16,910 nt of DNA from Bacillota bacterium. GTDB taxonomy: Bacteria > Bacillota > Clostridia > Lachnospirales > Lachnospiraceae. The position numbers and the translations under genes were made by a program. Where the stretch lies: the NCBI GenBank assembly GCA_023389295.1, contig JAEWEO010000159.1, positions 1 through 16,910 on the forward strand, in the 5' to 3' direction. This document shows, piece by piece, positions 1 to 6,904 of the stretch (the stretch's first letter is position 1; the number at the start of each line of letters is the position of its first letter). The notes beneath the pieces are model-generated. The model worked only from the letters and a program-made list of their open reading frames with translations. It made no database searches and had not been told where the DNA came from.

Positions 1-75
1 ATGCTGATTGTTGATATCTTATATGGAGTCATTGATCCACGGATACGACTTGCAAAGGGGGATCTACATGAATAA
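1..75 (+). CDS. oppB: OppB-type peptide ABC transporter permease, C-terminal end only
   Basis: The first 24 codons read MLIVDILYGVIDPRIRLAKG then DLHE and a TAA stop. The D-x-L-Y-x-x-x-D-P-R-I-R ending is the signature C-terminus of OppB/DppB permeases, where the last membrane helix exits to the cytoplasm. The gene starts before the window. Its stop overlaps the likely oppC start (ATG at 68) by 8 bases, as expected for translationally coupled permease genes in one operon. The fragment is too short to infer the substrate; the identity rests on this motif plus the following oppCDF genes. Confidence 0.85.
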   Translation: MLIVDILYGVIDPRIRLAKGDLHE

Positions 76-1123
76 TACGCAGATGAATTTTACACCGGAG
101 GACTTTGTTCTGGTTGGTGCAGATAAAATTTCACGGGTAGATGAAACCTTTGCCAGTAAATCCTACTGGAGCGATATTCTATCCAGATTTACAAAAAATA
201 AGGGTGCCATTGCCGGACTAATCTGTATTGTTATCATCATCTTAATGGCGATCTTTGGACCTAAAATGACAGGCCATACCTATGACTCACAAATCATAGC
301 GCACCAGAATCTTGCGCCAAGAGTGAAGGGTTTAGAACCTCTAGGTATTTTCGATGGTTCCGAAACAATGCATACCTCCACAGGTTCAGTAAAACAGAAT
401 AAATACATTTCTGAGGATCAAAATACAACCACCGGATTAGAAGATGTTTATTATTGGTTTGGTACGGATGTGCTGGGTCGTGATATCTTTACTAGAACCT
501 GGACCGGTACAAGAATATCCCTTTACATAGCATTAGTAGCCGTGGTTGTAGATATGTGCTTTGGAATGGTTTATGGACTCATCTCCGGATATTTTGGTGG
601 TAAGGTTGATATGGCATTACAACGTTTTTCTGAAATACTCAACGGAATTCCGACCCTTGTCATTGTAACCTTACTTATCCTAGTTTTTAAACCCGGGTTG
701 GTGACCATTACCTTAGCGCTTGCAATTACTGGCTGGATTGGAATGAGCCGTATTGCCAGAGCTCAAGTACTAAAGCTAAAGGAGCAGGAGTTTATCCTAG
801 CTTCCAAAACCTTAGGAGCCAAAAATTTCTTCATTATATTTAAGGAAATATTACCAAATATTTTTGGGCAATTAATAGTTATGTCCATGTTCTCCATACC
901 GAATGCTATTTTTACGGAGGCCTTTTTAGCGTTTATCGGCTTAGGTGTTCCACAGCCTCTTGCTTCTTTAGGCTCCTTAATAAGTGATGCCTTTAAATCG
1001 TTTACTACGCATCCTTATATGATTGTATTTCCGGTCATCGTATTAGCAGTTATTATGCTAAGTTTTAATATGGTAGCGGATGGACTAAGAGATGCTTTTG
1101 ATCCGAAGATGAAGGAAATGTAG
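68..1123 (+). CDS. oppC: OppC-type oligopeptide ABC transporter permease
   Basis: Inner-membrane permease subunit that pairs with OppB to form the peptide channel. I place the start at the ATG at 68 (351 aa), because an AAAGGGGG ribosome site lies just upstream and it overlaps the oppB stop. An upstream ATG at 8 is in frame but falls inside oppB. A first membrane helix lies near residues 45-65. The conserved DVLGRDIFTRTWTGTR segment precedes the main transmembrane block, and the EAA-type cytoplasmic loop that docks the ATPase is visible (FILASKTLGAKNFFIIFKEILPN). The hydrophilic stretch between helix 1 and DVLGRD is long, as in the oligopeptide (Opp/Ami) branch of Firmicutes rather than the shorter dipeptide branch. 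The substrate is probably oligopeptides, but this is not provable from sequence. Confidence 0.92.
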   Translation: MNNTQMNFTPEDFVLVGADKISRVDETFASKSYWSDILSRFTKNKGAIAGLICIVIIILMAIFGPKMTGHTYDSQIIAHQNLAPRVKGLEPLGIFDGSETMHTSTGSVKQNKYISEDQNTTTGLEDVYYWFGTDVLGRDIFTRTWTGTRISLYIALVAVVVDMCFGMVYGLISGYFGGKVDMALQRFSEILNGIPTLVIVTLLILVFKPGLVTITLALAITGWIGMSRIARAQVLKLKEQEFILASKTLGAKNFFIIFKEILPNIFGQLIVMSMFSIPNAIFTEAFLAFIGLGVPQPLASLGSLISDAFKSFTTHPYMIVFPVIVLAVIMLSFNMVADGLRDAFDPKMKEM

Positions 1124-1133
1124 GGGGTGTGTT

Positions 1134-2264
1134 ATGGAAAAAAAGAAAATATTATCAATAAAAGATTTATCCATCTCCTTTCAAACATCTGCAGGTGAAG
1201 TGAATGTAATTCGTGGTATGAGCCTAACCTTATTTAAAGGAGAAACGGTTGCCATTGTAGGAGAGAGTGGTAGCGGAAAATCTGTAACCGTTAAGGCAAT
1301 TATGGGTATCTTAAGCAGTAATGGTAAGATTAATAGCGGCTCCATTTATTTTAATTATGAAAAGGACGGACAGGAAGTGGAGTTGGATCTCTTGACTTTA
1401 TCAAAGAAAGAGATGAGAAAGCAGATTAATGGTAAACGAATAGCCATGGTATTCCAAGATCCCATGACCTCTCTTAATCCGACGATGACCATAGGTGCAC
1501 AGATTATGGAGGGCATGTGTTATCATTATAAGACTCCGAAGCACGAAGCTTATGAAAAAGCAATTCAGCTTCTTGAGCTAGTAGGTATCACAGAACCTAA
1601 AAAGCGCATGAAGAATTATCCGCATCAATTATCCGGTGGTATGAGACAAAGAGTTGTCATAGCCATTGCACTTGCCTGTGATCCGGACCTTTTAATCTGC
1701 GATGAACCTACAACAGCGCTAGATGTTACGATCCAGGCTAAGATTTTGGAACTAATCAAGGATATTCAGAAGCAGACTGGAATTTCTGTTATTTATATTA
1801 CCCATGATCTTGGAGTGGTGGCAAAGGTTGCAGATTATGTTGAGGTAATGTATGCCGGTAAGGTTATTGAGAAGGGAACAACAGAGGAGATTTTCTATCA
1901 ACCGAAGCATCCCTATACTTGGGGCTTATTATCTGCAATGCCTGATCTAAAAAGTACGGATGACCGTTTGTATACCATTCCCGGAAGCCCTCCAAACTTA
2001 TTGCATAAGGTGGAAGGAGATGCTTTTGCATCAAGAAATGTCTTTGCAATGAATATTGATTTCAAAGAGGAACCGCCCATGTTTAAGGTGACGGATACCC
2101 ATTATGCAGCTACCTGGTTATTACATGAAAATGCGCCAAAAGTAGAAATGCCACAGGAATTAAGAAATAAAATCAATATTATGCTAAAAGAAGCAATGTC
2201 GGATGATCAGATTGAGATTGCGGCTTCGAAGGGATTGGAGGCAAATGAAGATGGAGCAGAATAA
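1134..2264 (+). CDS. oppD: OppD-type oligopeptide ABC transporter ATPase
   Basis: Cytoplasmic ATPase subunit of the peptide importer, 376 aa. Walker A is GESGSGKS (near residue 43), the ABC signature is LSGGMRQR, Walker B is LLICDEPTTALD, and the H-switch lies in ITHDLGVV. The C-terminal oligopeptide-transporter extension is present (HPYTWGLLSAMP...IPGSPPNLL). Many OppD/DppD proteins carry four cysteines in this extension that fit an iron-sulfur site. Here those positions read Asp, Asn, Asp and Thr (GDAFASRN...NID...AATW), so the cluster is absent. This fits the AmiE/OppD branch as I remember it in some Firmicutes. The ATG follows a TAGGGGG ribosome site 10 bases after oppC, and the tail extends past the usual end with an acidic segment (EANEDGAE) and overlaps oppF. 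Confidence 0.94.
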   Translation: MEKKKILSIKDLSISFQTSAGEVNVIRGMSLTLFKGETVAIVGESGSGKSVTVKAIMGILSSNGKINSGSIYFNYEKDGQEVELDLLTLSKKEMRKQINGKRIAMVFQDPMTSLNPTMTIGAQIMEGMCYHYKTPKHEAYEKAIQLLELVGITEPKKRMKNYPHQLSGGMRQRVVIAIALACDPDLLICDEPTTALDVTIQAKILELIKDIQKQTGISVIYITHDLGVVAKVADYVEVMYAGKVIEKGTTEEIFYQPKHPYTWGLLSAMPDLKSTDDRLYTIPGSPPNLLHKVEGDAFASRNVFAMNIDFKEEPPMFKVTDTHYAATWLLHENAPKVEMPQELRNKINIMLKEAMSDDQIEIAASKGLEANEDGAE

Positions 2265-3174
2265 GCCTCTATTATCAGTAAACGGATTAAAGCAGTATTT
2301 TCGAGTGAATCGTAAATTTACAGTAAAAGCGGTAGATGGTGTATCCTTTGAAATCTATCCCGGTGAAACCTATGGACTAGTAGGAGAATCGGGTAGTGGA
2401 AAATCAACCATTGGACGATCGGTCATTCGATTGTATGAACCGACAGCGGGAGAGGTGTTGTTTCATGGTAAAAATATCTCCGGTAAATTATCTAGTAAGG
2501 ATACGAAGTATCTAAGAACAAAGATGCAAATGATATTTCAAGATCCGATGGCTTGTCTAAATCCTAGAAAGAAGGTTTTAGACATTATTGCGCAGGGACT
2601 TGATATTCATCATTTATACAATTCCTCGGAGGAAAGGAAAGAAAAGGTGTATCAAATTCTTGATATGGTTGGTTTGGCAAAGGAACATGCGGATCGTTAC
2701 CCACATCAGTTTTCCGGTGGTCAGAGACAACGAATCGGAATAGCAAGAGCTCTTATTATGAACCCGGACTTGATCATTGCGGATGAGGCAATTAGTGCGT
2801 TAGATGTATCCATACAAGCGCAGGTAGTAAATCTGATGAAGGATATCCAGATAAAAACCAATACTGCGTATTTATTTATAGCCCATGATCTTTCTATGGT
2901 TAAGTATATTTCGGATCGAATTGGAGTTCTTCATCTAGGGCATCTGGTGGAAACAGGTACAAAAGACGAGATCTTTAGTAACCCCATCCATCCCTATACA
3001 AAATCATTACTATCAGCGATTCCTCAGCCCAATCCCGTAGCAGAGAAGAAAAGAGTGGCAGTTACTTATGATTATGTAACAAGTGGGATTGATTATCACA
3101 TAGGGGTTCAACAGCATATAGGAGGTCAGCACTATGTACTGGCTACACAACGGGAACTTGAAGAATGGACCTAA
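2251..3174 (+). CDS. oppF: OppF-type oligopeptide ABC transporter ATPase
   Basis: Second ATPase of the importer, forming the nucleotide-binding heterodimer with OppD. It shows Walker A GESGSGKST, signature FSGGQRQR, Walker B LIIADEAISALD, and H-switch IAHDLSMV. The C-terminal Opp extension (HPYTKSLLSAIPQPNP) is followed by a roughly 45-residue tail with HIGGQHYVLATQ, comparable to the GHxV tail of AmiF/OppF proteins. In the Walker B region EA replaces the commoner EP, as often seen in OppF. An in-frame reading extends up to 2203, but GGAGG at 2237-2241 is well spaced (9 bases) for the ATG at 2251, giving 307 aa and a 14-base overlap with oppD. The ATG at 2245 is the alternative, at a short 3-base spacing. 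Last gene of the opp operon. Confidence 0.94.
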   Translation: MEQNKPLLSVNGLKQYFRVNRKFTVKAVDGVSFEIYPGETYGLVGESGSGKSTIGRSVIRLYEPTAGEVLFHGKNISGKLSSKDTKYLRTKMQMIFQDPMACLNPRKKVLDIIAQGLDIHHLYNSSEERKEKVYQILDMVGLAKEHADRYPHQFSGGQRQRIGIARALIMNPDLIIADEAISALDVSIQAQVVNLMKDIQIKTNTAYLFIAHDLSMVKYISDRIGVLHLGHLVETGTKDEIFSNPIHPYTKSLLSAIPQPNPVAEKKRVAVTYDYVTSGIDYHIGVQQHIGGQHYVLATQRELEEWT

Positions 3175-3214
3175 TGGAATAGATTTAGAATGGACCTAAT
3201 AGAATAGATTTAGA
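3162..3214 (+). repeat. 25-bp tandem duplication covering the oppF stop codon
   Basis: Positions 3162-3186 and 3187-3211 are the same 25-base unit with one difference (G at 3176, A at 3201), and the match carries on three bases into a third period. The first copy contains the last codons and TAA of oppF. The second copy is therefore a duplicated gene end lying after the stop. It looks like a local slippage duplication. Confidence 0.9.
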
Positions 3215-3220
3215 CAAAAA

Positions 3221-3243
3221 AGGGAGATGTTAAACATCTCCCT
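3221..3243 (-). terminator. Intrinsic terminator of the cold-shock gene (also faces opp)
   Basis: Inverted repeat AGGGAGATG / CATCTCCCT (9-10 bp, 3-5 base loop). On the minus strand it is followed by TTTTTTGTCT, a good U-run, 20 bases after the csp stop. On the plus strand the stem is followed only by TTCGTT, so it would be a weaker end for the opp operon, for which I see no other terminator. Confidence 0.85.
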
Positions 3244-3263
3244 TTCGTTCGCATGAATGGTAG

Positions 3264-3467
3264 TTATGCAATTACTACGTTAACAGCTTGCATTCCTCTT
3301 TGACCTTTTTCTAAGTCAAAAGTAACCTTTTGGCCTTCTTCTAAAGTCTTGAAGCCGTTGGAAGCAATACCTGAGAAATGTACGAATACATCTTCTCCGC
3401 CGTTGTCGTTAGTAATGAAACCGAATCCTTTTTGTGCGTTAAACCATTTAACTGTACCTTTGTTCAT
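3264..3467 (-). CDS. csp: CspA/CspB-family cold-shock protein
   Basis: A 67-aa single cold-shock domain, the usual length for CspA/CspB of Firmicutes. It begins MNKGTVKWFNAQKGFGFI, with RNP1 (KGFGFI, residues 13-18) and RNP2 (VFVHF, residues 27-31) both intact. It ends with the usual QAVNVVIA strand. Such proteins bind single-stranded RNA and DNA in the cytoplasm and act as RNA chaperones. The start is set by AGGAGGTATC 5 bases upstream of the ATG. It is a single-gene unit with its own promoter, structured leader and terminator. The sequence does not say whether this copy is cold-induced or constitutive. Confidence 0.96.
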   Translation of the reverse strand: MNKGTVKWFNAQKGFGFITNDNGGEDVFVHFSGIASNGFKTLEEGQKVTFDLEKGQRGMQAVNVVIA

Positions 3468-3517
3468 AAAAGATACCTCCTAAAAATATTTATTGTATTT
3501 TATTACTTATAAAAAAA

Positions 3518-3569
3518 TCACATATTTTTGTAGATCATTAACGCATTAATGACTTACAAAAATATGTGA
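3518..3569 (-). promoter_or_regulatory. Long hairpin plus U-run in the csp leader
   Basis: Positions 3518-3532 and 3555-3569 are perfect complements (15 bp, ACATATTTTTGTA core). An inner 7-bp stem (TCATTAA / TTAATGA) follows a 2x2 internal loop, closing on a CGCA loop. In the direction of csp transcription the hairpin is followed at once by seven T's (3511-3517), so it has the form of an intrinsic terminator inside the 5' leader, about 45 nt before the start codon. Known cspA leaders act as temperature-responsive RNA; the sequence here differs and its function is inferred. Confidence 0.75.
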
Positions 3570-3600
3570 GTTCATACATGACAATTAAAATACTAAAGAT

Positions 3601-3629
3601 ATAATAGCATATATTTTTTAATTTGTAAA
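3601..3629 (-). promoter_or_regulatory. Promoter of the cold-shock gene
   Basis: Minus-strand -35 TTTACA (3629-3624), 17-base spacer, -10 TATTAT (3606-3601) preceded by TGC, an extended -10. The predicted start near 3594 gives a leader of about 127 nt. Confidence 0.75.
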
Positions 3630-3668
3630 GATTAGAATTGAAATAAAAATAAAATTTTAGGATACGAA

Positions 3669-3701
3669 TCAGAGCCGATAGCAAATAGCTACCGACTCTG
3701 A
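3669..3701 (-). terminator. Hairpin downstream of the amidase gene
   Basis: A 14-bp stem (TCAGAG...CTCTGA ends) with a 5-base loop. The two non-Watson-Crick positions are A-C mismatches if read on the plus strand but G-U pairs on the minus strand, which argues that the RNA is made from the minus strand, that is from the amidase gene. The U-run is poor (ATTCGTATCC, then AT-rich), so it may be a 3'-end stabiliser as much as a terminator. Confidence 0.6.
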
Positions 3702-3770
3702 TGAAGTAAGGCTGAAAGGTAGTTTATTTACGTATCCCCCACTTAGGGTGATGGTTTGAATTGTTACTAG

Positions 3771-4340
3771 CTATGCAAAACCAAAATATCTCATGATACC
3801 GAGATAGATACCATAAGCAAACTGGTATTGATCATCACGTAGCTTCTGTGCATCAGAAGTATTTGTTAGATATCCTAGCTCCACGAGAACTGCGGTCATT
3901 TTAGTTCGCCGTAGAACGTAGAGAGAAGGATTAACCCGGATGCCATTATCCCTTGTGCCTACTAATTGCGTAATTCCCGTCATGATTTGCTCTGCCAGCC
4001 ATTGCGCCTGGGTGAAATACTGATAAATGTAAACTTCCGTACCATTAATAACAGGATTGACATTGGAATTACAATGTATACTAATAAAATAATTCGCAGG
4101 CCATTCATTTGCCATACGAACTCTTTCTGCGAGACTGGTAGCGTTAGAGGTCCCTAGTACAGTTGTTTTTGTAGGTCGTGACAAACGAGCTTTAAATCTG
4201 GGATCGCTGTTTAATAAATCAGCTAAGTATTTTCCTACGTTATAATTGATATCTGATTCGTATAGACCATTAGCGACTGCACCGGCATTCGGAAAGCCGA
4301 CAGGATTATGACCTTGATCAATAAATATCTTAATGGGCAA
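3771..4340 (-). CDS. N-acetylmuramoyl-L-alanine amidase (Amidase_3 family)
   Basis: A 189-aa single Amidase_3 (CwlC/LytC/AmiC-type) catalytic domain. This zinc enzyme cuts the amide bond between muramic acid and the L-alanine of the peptide stem in peptidoglycan. The expected zinc ligands and catalytic Glu are in place: His11 (DQGHNP), Glu28 (YESDIN), His89 (SIHCN) and Glu154 (VELGYLTN). There is no signal peptide, membrane segment or wall-binding repeat, so export would need another route, such as mother-cell lysis or a phage-like holin. The start is a TTG at 4338-4340, with AAGGAAG seven bases upstream; no in-frame ATG lies near. The gene stands alone, with a terminator hairpin after it. 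CwlC-like mother-cell lysis or endolysin-type roles are possible, but neither is shown. Confidence 0.9.
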   Translation of the reverse strand: MPIKIFIDQGHNPVGFPNAGAVANGLYESDINYNVGKYLADLLNSDPRFKARLSRPTKTTVLGTSNATSLAERVRMANEWPANYFISIHCNSNVNPVINGTEVYIYQYFTQAQWLAEQIMTGITQLVGTRDNGIRVNPSLYVLRRTKMTAVLVELGYLTNTSDAQKLRDDQYQFAYGIYLGIMRYFGFA

Positions 4341-4591
4341 AGTGGCACTTCCTTTTCAATTTACTATTATTATCATATTCTAACCGAACAGACTTGTTAC
4401 TCCTTTAAAGATGCTATTATATGATTAGCCATATTAAGAAATAGACTTAAGTAAGATAAAGCAATCTTAATTTAAAAAGTATTAGAGGTTTAGGCTGACA
4501 TTTTATTCTTATGTATTTGTTTAAATGTGAATGATTTAATTAAATTTGGTAATAATGTAAGTTAGCAATACATTTCCAAGGAGGATTTTAA

Positions 4592-5212
4592 ATGAAGGTA
4601 AGAATAACTCTATTATTGTTAATACTTTTTGCTACATTATTAACAGGTTGTACTAAGAATAATGACGCGGGTAACAATCCGACAAATGCACCTACTCAGG
4701 CTGTAACACAGGCTCCGGTTGTGACTAAAACCGCTCAGACAACCCCCACAACGGCTCCGCCTACTACAGATGTAGTAACAACAGCATCAATTGTATCTAC
4801 GGAAGAAGCTTTTTTAAAAGCCATCAGTAAAGATGGAACATGGATTATTTGCTTGTTGAATGATCTAGAGACTGATAAGGATTTGGTATTAGAAGGAGAG
4901 TTCAAAAACGGTAAGCAAGACGAAACAGGAAAAGACATTATCCAAAGAAAGATCGCCCTTTATTCTCAGGATGAAAATCGTGTTATAACTGCAAGATATA
5001 CACTTAAAGCGCCAAAACTTACCATAAGAAGTCCGAAAGCAAGTATTCAAAAAGGTGCTTTCATTGGAGATCTCTATGTTGAAGCAAATGATTTTGAGTT
5101 AGTTGATGCGACCATTGATGGTAACGTCTATTTTGCAAAACAAGAATACAAAGATTCCTTTATTATGGATGAAACAAGTAAAATAATCGGTAAACAGGAA
5201 GTTCTCAAATAA
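4592..5212 (+). CDS. Lipoprotein with Thr/Pro linker, function unknown
   Basis: A 206-aa predicted lipoprotein. It has a Lys/Arg N-terminus, a hydrophobic helix, and the lipobox LLTGC with the lipidated Cys at residue 20. A low-complexity Thr/Ala/Pro/Gln spacer follows to about residue 70, typical of surface-exposed linkers in Clostridia. The remaining ~135 residues look like a small beta-rich domain with short repeats of the kind A-x-L-T-I-x-S-P-K-A-x-I-x-x-G-A-F-I-G-D-L-Y-V, reminiscent of right-handed beta-helix or pectate-lyase-like turns, but I cannot assign a family. An AAGGAGG ribosome site precedes the ATG. Single gene followed by a strong terminator. I saw no convincing promoter in 4341-4591. 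Confidence 0.85.
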   Translation: MKVRITLLLLILFATLLTGCTKNNDAGNNPTNAPTQAVTQAPVVTKTAQTTPTTAPPTTDVVTTASIVSTEEAFLKAISKDGTWIICLLNDLETDKDLVLEGEFKNGKQDETGKDIIQRKIALYSQDENRVITARYTLKAPKLTIRSPKASIQKGAFIGDLYVEANDFELVDATIDGNVYFAKQEYKDSFIMDETSKIIGKQEVLK

Positions 5213-5271
5213 TTGAGATGTTATGAATTCATAGGCATGTATCAAAACTCATTATAAAAAATAAAGTGAAG

Positions 5272-5328
5272 AAGGAGCTGTTTGCTTTTAGAAACCAAAG
5301 GGTTTGGTAAAAGCAAATAGCTCCTTTT
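5272..5328 (+). terminator. Terminator of the lipoprotein gene
   Basis: A 19-bp outer stem (AAGGAGCT-G-TTTGCTTTTA with TAAAAGCAAA-T-AGCTCCTT) with one G-U pair on the plus strand, which would be C-A on the minus strand. It carries an inner AAACC/GGTTT stem with an AAAG loop and ends in TTTT. The wobble and the T's favour the plus strand. It lies 14 bases before the end of the convergent symporter gene and may also slow that transcript. Confidence 0.85.
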
Positions 5329-5341
5329 ATCATCTTAAATC

Positions 5342-6703
5342 TTAGTTTGTATCATTTCTTGAAAGGGCTGCTTCCTCTGATATGGAGTGGATTGTTCTTG
5401 CCATCATGGCTTCTACCTCTGATTCCTTTAATTTATAGAAGAATAGTATAATAAGGAACATCAGGATAAAACCAATAACAGGTACTATAGTAAACATTTT
5501 GAAGATGCCATCTAAGGTATGCTTAGACTGTACGGAATTAGCCTGATAACCATAATATGCCAGAAGGAAACTTCCGGTAGCACCTTGTAGTGCGCTCGTG
5601 ATTTTAGCAGTAAAGGTCTGAGCAGAGAAACTAATCCCTTCGAAACGATGTCCGCTTGTGTAAGCGCCATATTCTACACAATCTACTGTAAACATACCGG
5701 TTATTATGGGAGGGACACTAAAACCTAAGCCACGAAGTGCAGTAATAATTAATACCGCTATAAAATTATCATAACCAATCAAATAAGAGAGGATACTCGT
5801 GGCCACAAAGAATACAATGCTAAATAATAATATCTTCTTTTTGCCAAACTTTTTGACTAGCCTTGGCAAAAGAATAGGAATAATGAGGCTGGGTAGCATA
5901 GCGACTAAGGTTACAAGCGAGATGAGATTCTCGTCACCTAAATTATATTTCACAAAATAACTTAAAGAAGGCATTAAGGTATTGGTTAAGCTGCATACAA
6001 TGAGAGCACAGTTAAAGATAAGTAAATATTTGTTATGTAGTAAGAAGGAGAGGAGTTCCTTAAAAGTGGGGGTTGAGGGCGAGGTATCCTTTACCCTTTC
6101 GTGGGTCTTATATTTGACAGGAATCATCGTAATCATACCAAGGGCACAAAGGAATAAGACGCCGGGAGTCCATCCTATTTTTTGAATGATTGGAATGGTG
6201 GCAACAGTAGCAAGTAAGGTTCCGATAAAGGCCATAACCCTACTTAAAGCAATGACTTTAACACGATCATTGACATCCTTTGTGATTACAGTAGAAAGAG
6301 CATAAATGGGAACGTCACTCATAGTATACAGGATATCCCATAGAATATAGGTTAAATATGCATAGAGTATCTTTGTGTGCATGGGTCCATCAAATTGAAT
6401 AAAAATTAGAGCTGTAGATATCGGCATGGAGAAAATACCTAAATTAACCCAGGGTTTAAACTTACCACCTCTTAGTTTCACTTTATCAATAATGGCTCCC
6501 ATAATGGGATCATTAATGGCATCCCAAATACGCGCGATAAAGAACAAGGTACCTACTGCAACAGCTGATATACCAAAATAGTCAGTATAATAAAGCATTA
6601 GATATGTCGTAATAATGGTGTAAAAAATATTCTGACCAAGAAAATAGGCAGCGTAGGAAAAACGTTCGCCCTTTGTAGTTAACTCGGAAATAACGTTACT
6701 CAT
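5342..6703 (-). CDS. GPH-family sugar:cation symporter (MelB/XynP type)
   Basis: A 453-aa membrane protein of the glycoside-pentoside-hexuronide (GPH) family of the major facilitator superfamily, expected to have 12 helices. The N-terminus carries the family hallmark around IWDAINDPIMGAIIDKV (helix II and the following loop, with the Asp residues that bind the coupling cation in MelB). Between the two halves is a hydrophilic loop (RVKDTSPSTPTF). GPH proteins import free, unphosphorylated glycosides with H+ or Na+. An AAGGAGG site fixes the ATG. The gene is divergent from a LacI regulator whose operon encodes a GH4 glycosidase, a sugar kinase and a ChbG-type deacetylase, so the likely cargo is an N-acetylated disaccharide or oligosaccharide. 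The substrate is inferred from the neighbours only. Confidence 0.92.
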   Translation of the reverse strand: MSNVISELTTKGERFSYAAYFLGQNIFYTIITTYLMLYYTDYFGISAVAVGTLFFIARIWDAINDPIMGAIIDKVKLRGGKFKPWVNLGIFSMPISTALIFIQFDGPMHTKILYAYLTYILWDILYTMSDVPIYALSTVITKDVNDRVKVIALSRVMAFIGTLLATVATIPIIQKIGWTPGVLFLCALGMITMIPVKYKTHERVKDTSPSTPTFKELLSFLLHNKYLLIFNCALIVCSLTNTLMPSLSYFVKYNLGDENLISLVTLVAMLPSLIIPILLPRLVKKFGKKKILLFSIVFFVATSILSYLIGYDNFIAVLIITALRGLGFSVPPIITGMFTVDCVEYGAYTSGHRFEGISFSAQTFTAKITSALQGATGSFLLAYYGYQANSVQSKHTLDGIFKMFTIVPVIGFILMFLIILFFYKLKESEVEAMMARTIHSISEEAALSRNDTN

Positions 6704-6719
6704 AAGAACCTCCTTAAAA

Positions 6720-6733
6720 TATATACGTATATA
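6720..6733. promoter_or_regulatory. Operator-like palindrome before the symporter gene
   Basis: Perfect 14-bp palindrome TATATACGTATATA with a central CG, the form expected of LacI-family operators. It lies between the predicted symporter transcription start (near 6760) and its ribosome site, so a bound repressor would block elongation. A related site sits at 6878-6891. Confidence 0.6.
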
Positions 6734-6766
6734 CTATTATGGTTATAAATTGCTGTTTATAAATCC

Positions 6767-6795
6767 ATAATATACCAATAAAATAAAAATATCAA
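6767..6795 (-). promoter_or_regulatory. Promoter of the GPH symporter gene
   Basis: Minus-strand -35 TTGATA (6795-6790), 17-base spacer, -10 TATTAT (6772-6767). Both boxes match consensus at 5 of 6 positions. Confidence 0.65.
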
Positions 6796-6832
6796 CAAGT
6801 ATTAGTGTAAAATTTATATTAAAATATAGATA

Positions 6833-6862
6833 TTGACAATCCTATTCAAAGAGATGTATGCT
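6833..6862 (+). promoter_or_regulatory. Possible promoter of the lacI-GH4-kinase-chbG operon
   Basis: A perfect TTGACA at 6833-6838 is followed after 18 bases by TATGCT (6857-6862), a weak -10. Transcription would begin near 6869, just before the second operator-like site, in a good place for repression. Confidence 0.45.
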
Positions 6863-6877
6863 TTAGTCAGAAGGAAA

Positions 6878-6891
6878 TATAGACGCATATA
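6878..6891. promoter_or_regulatory. Second operator-like site, next to the lacI ribosome site
   Basis: TATAGACGCATATA shares 10 of 14 bases with the perfect palindrome at 6720-6733 and keeps the central CG and both outer TATA ends. With flanking bases, the stretch around ACGCATATACT matches ACGTATATACT at 10 of 11. It lies directly upstream of the TTGGAGG ribosome site of the regulator. Confidence 0.5.
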
Positions 6892-6904
6892 CTTTGGAGG
6901 AAAT

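Noticed and set aside
2203..2250. N-terminal extension of OppF (Arg/Leu-rich)
   Set aside because: It is an out-of-frame reading of the oppD tail; GGAGG at 2237-2241 points to the start at 2251.
3771..4340. Amidase as part of a prophage lysis module
   Set aside because: No holin, integrase, tail or other phage-like gene is adjacent; the neighbours are ordinary chromosomal genes.
6833..6904. N-terminal extension of the LacI regulator
   Set aside because: The extra 24 residues overlap a TTGACA box and an operator-like site, while the ATG at 6905 has a good ribosome site and begins exactly at the LacI helix-turn-helix.
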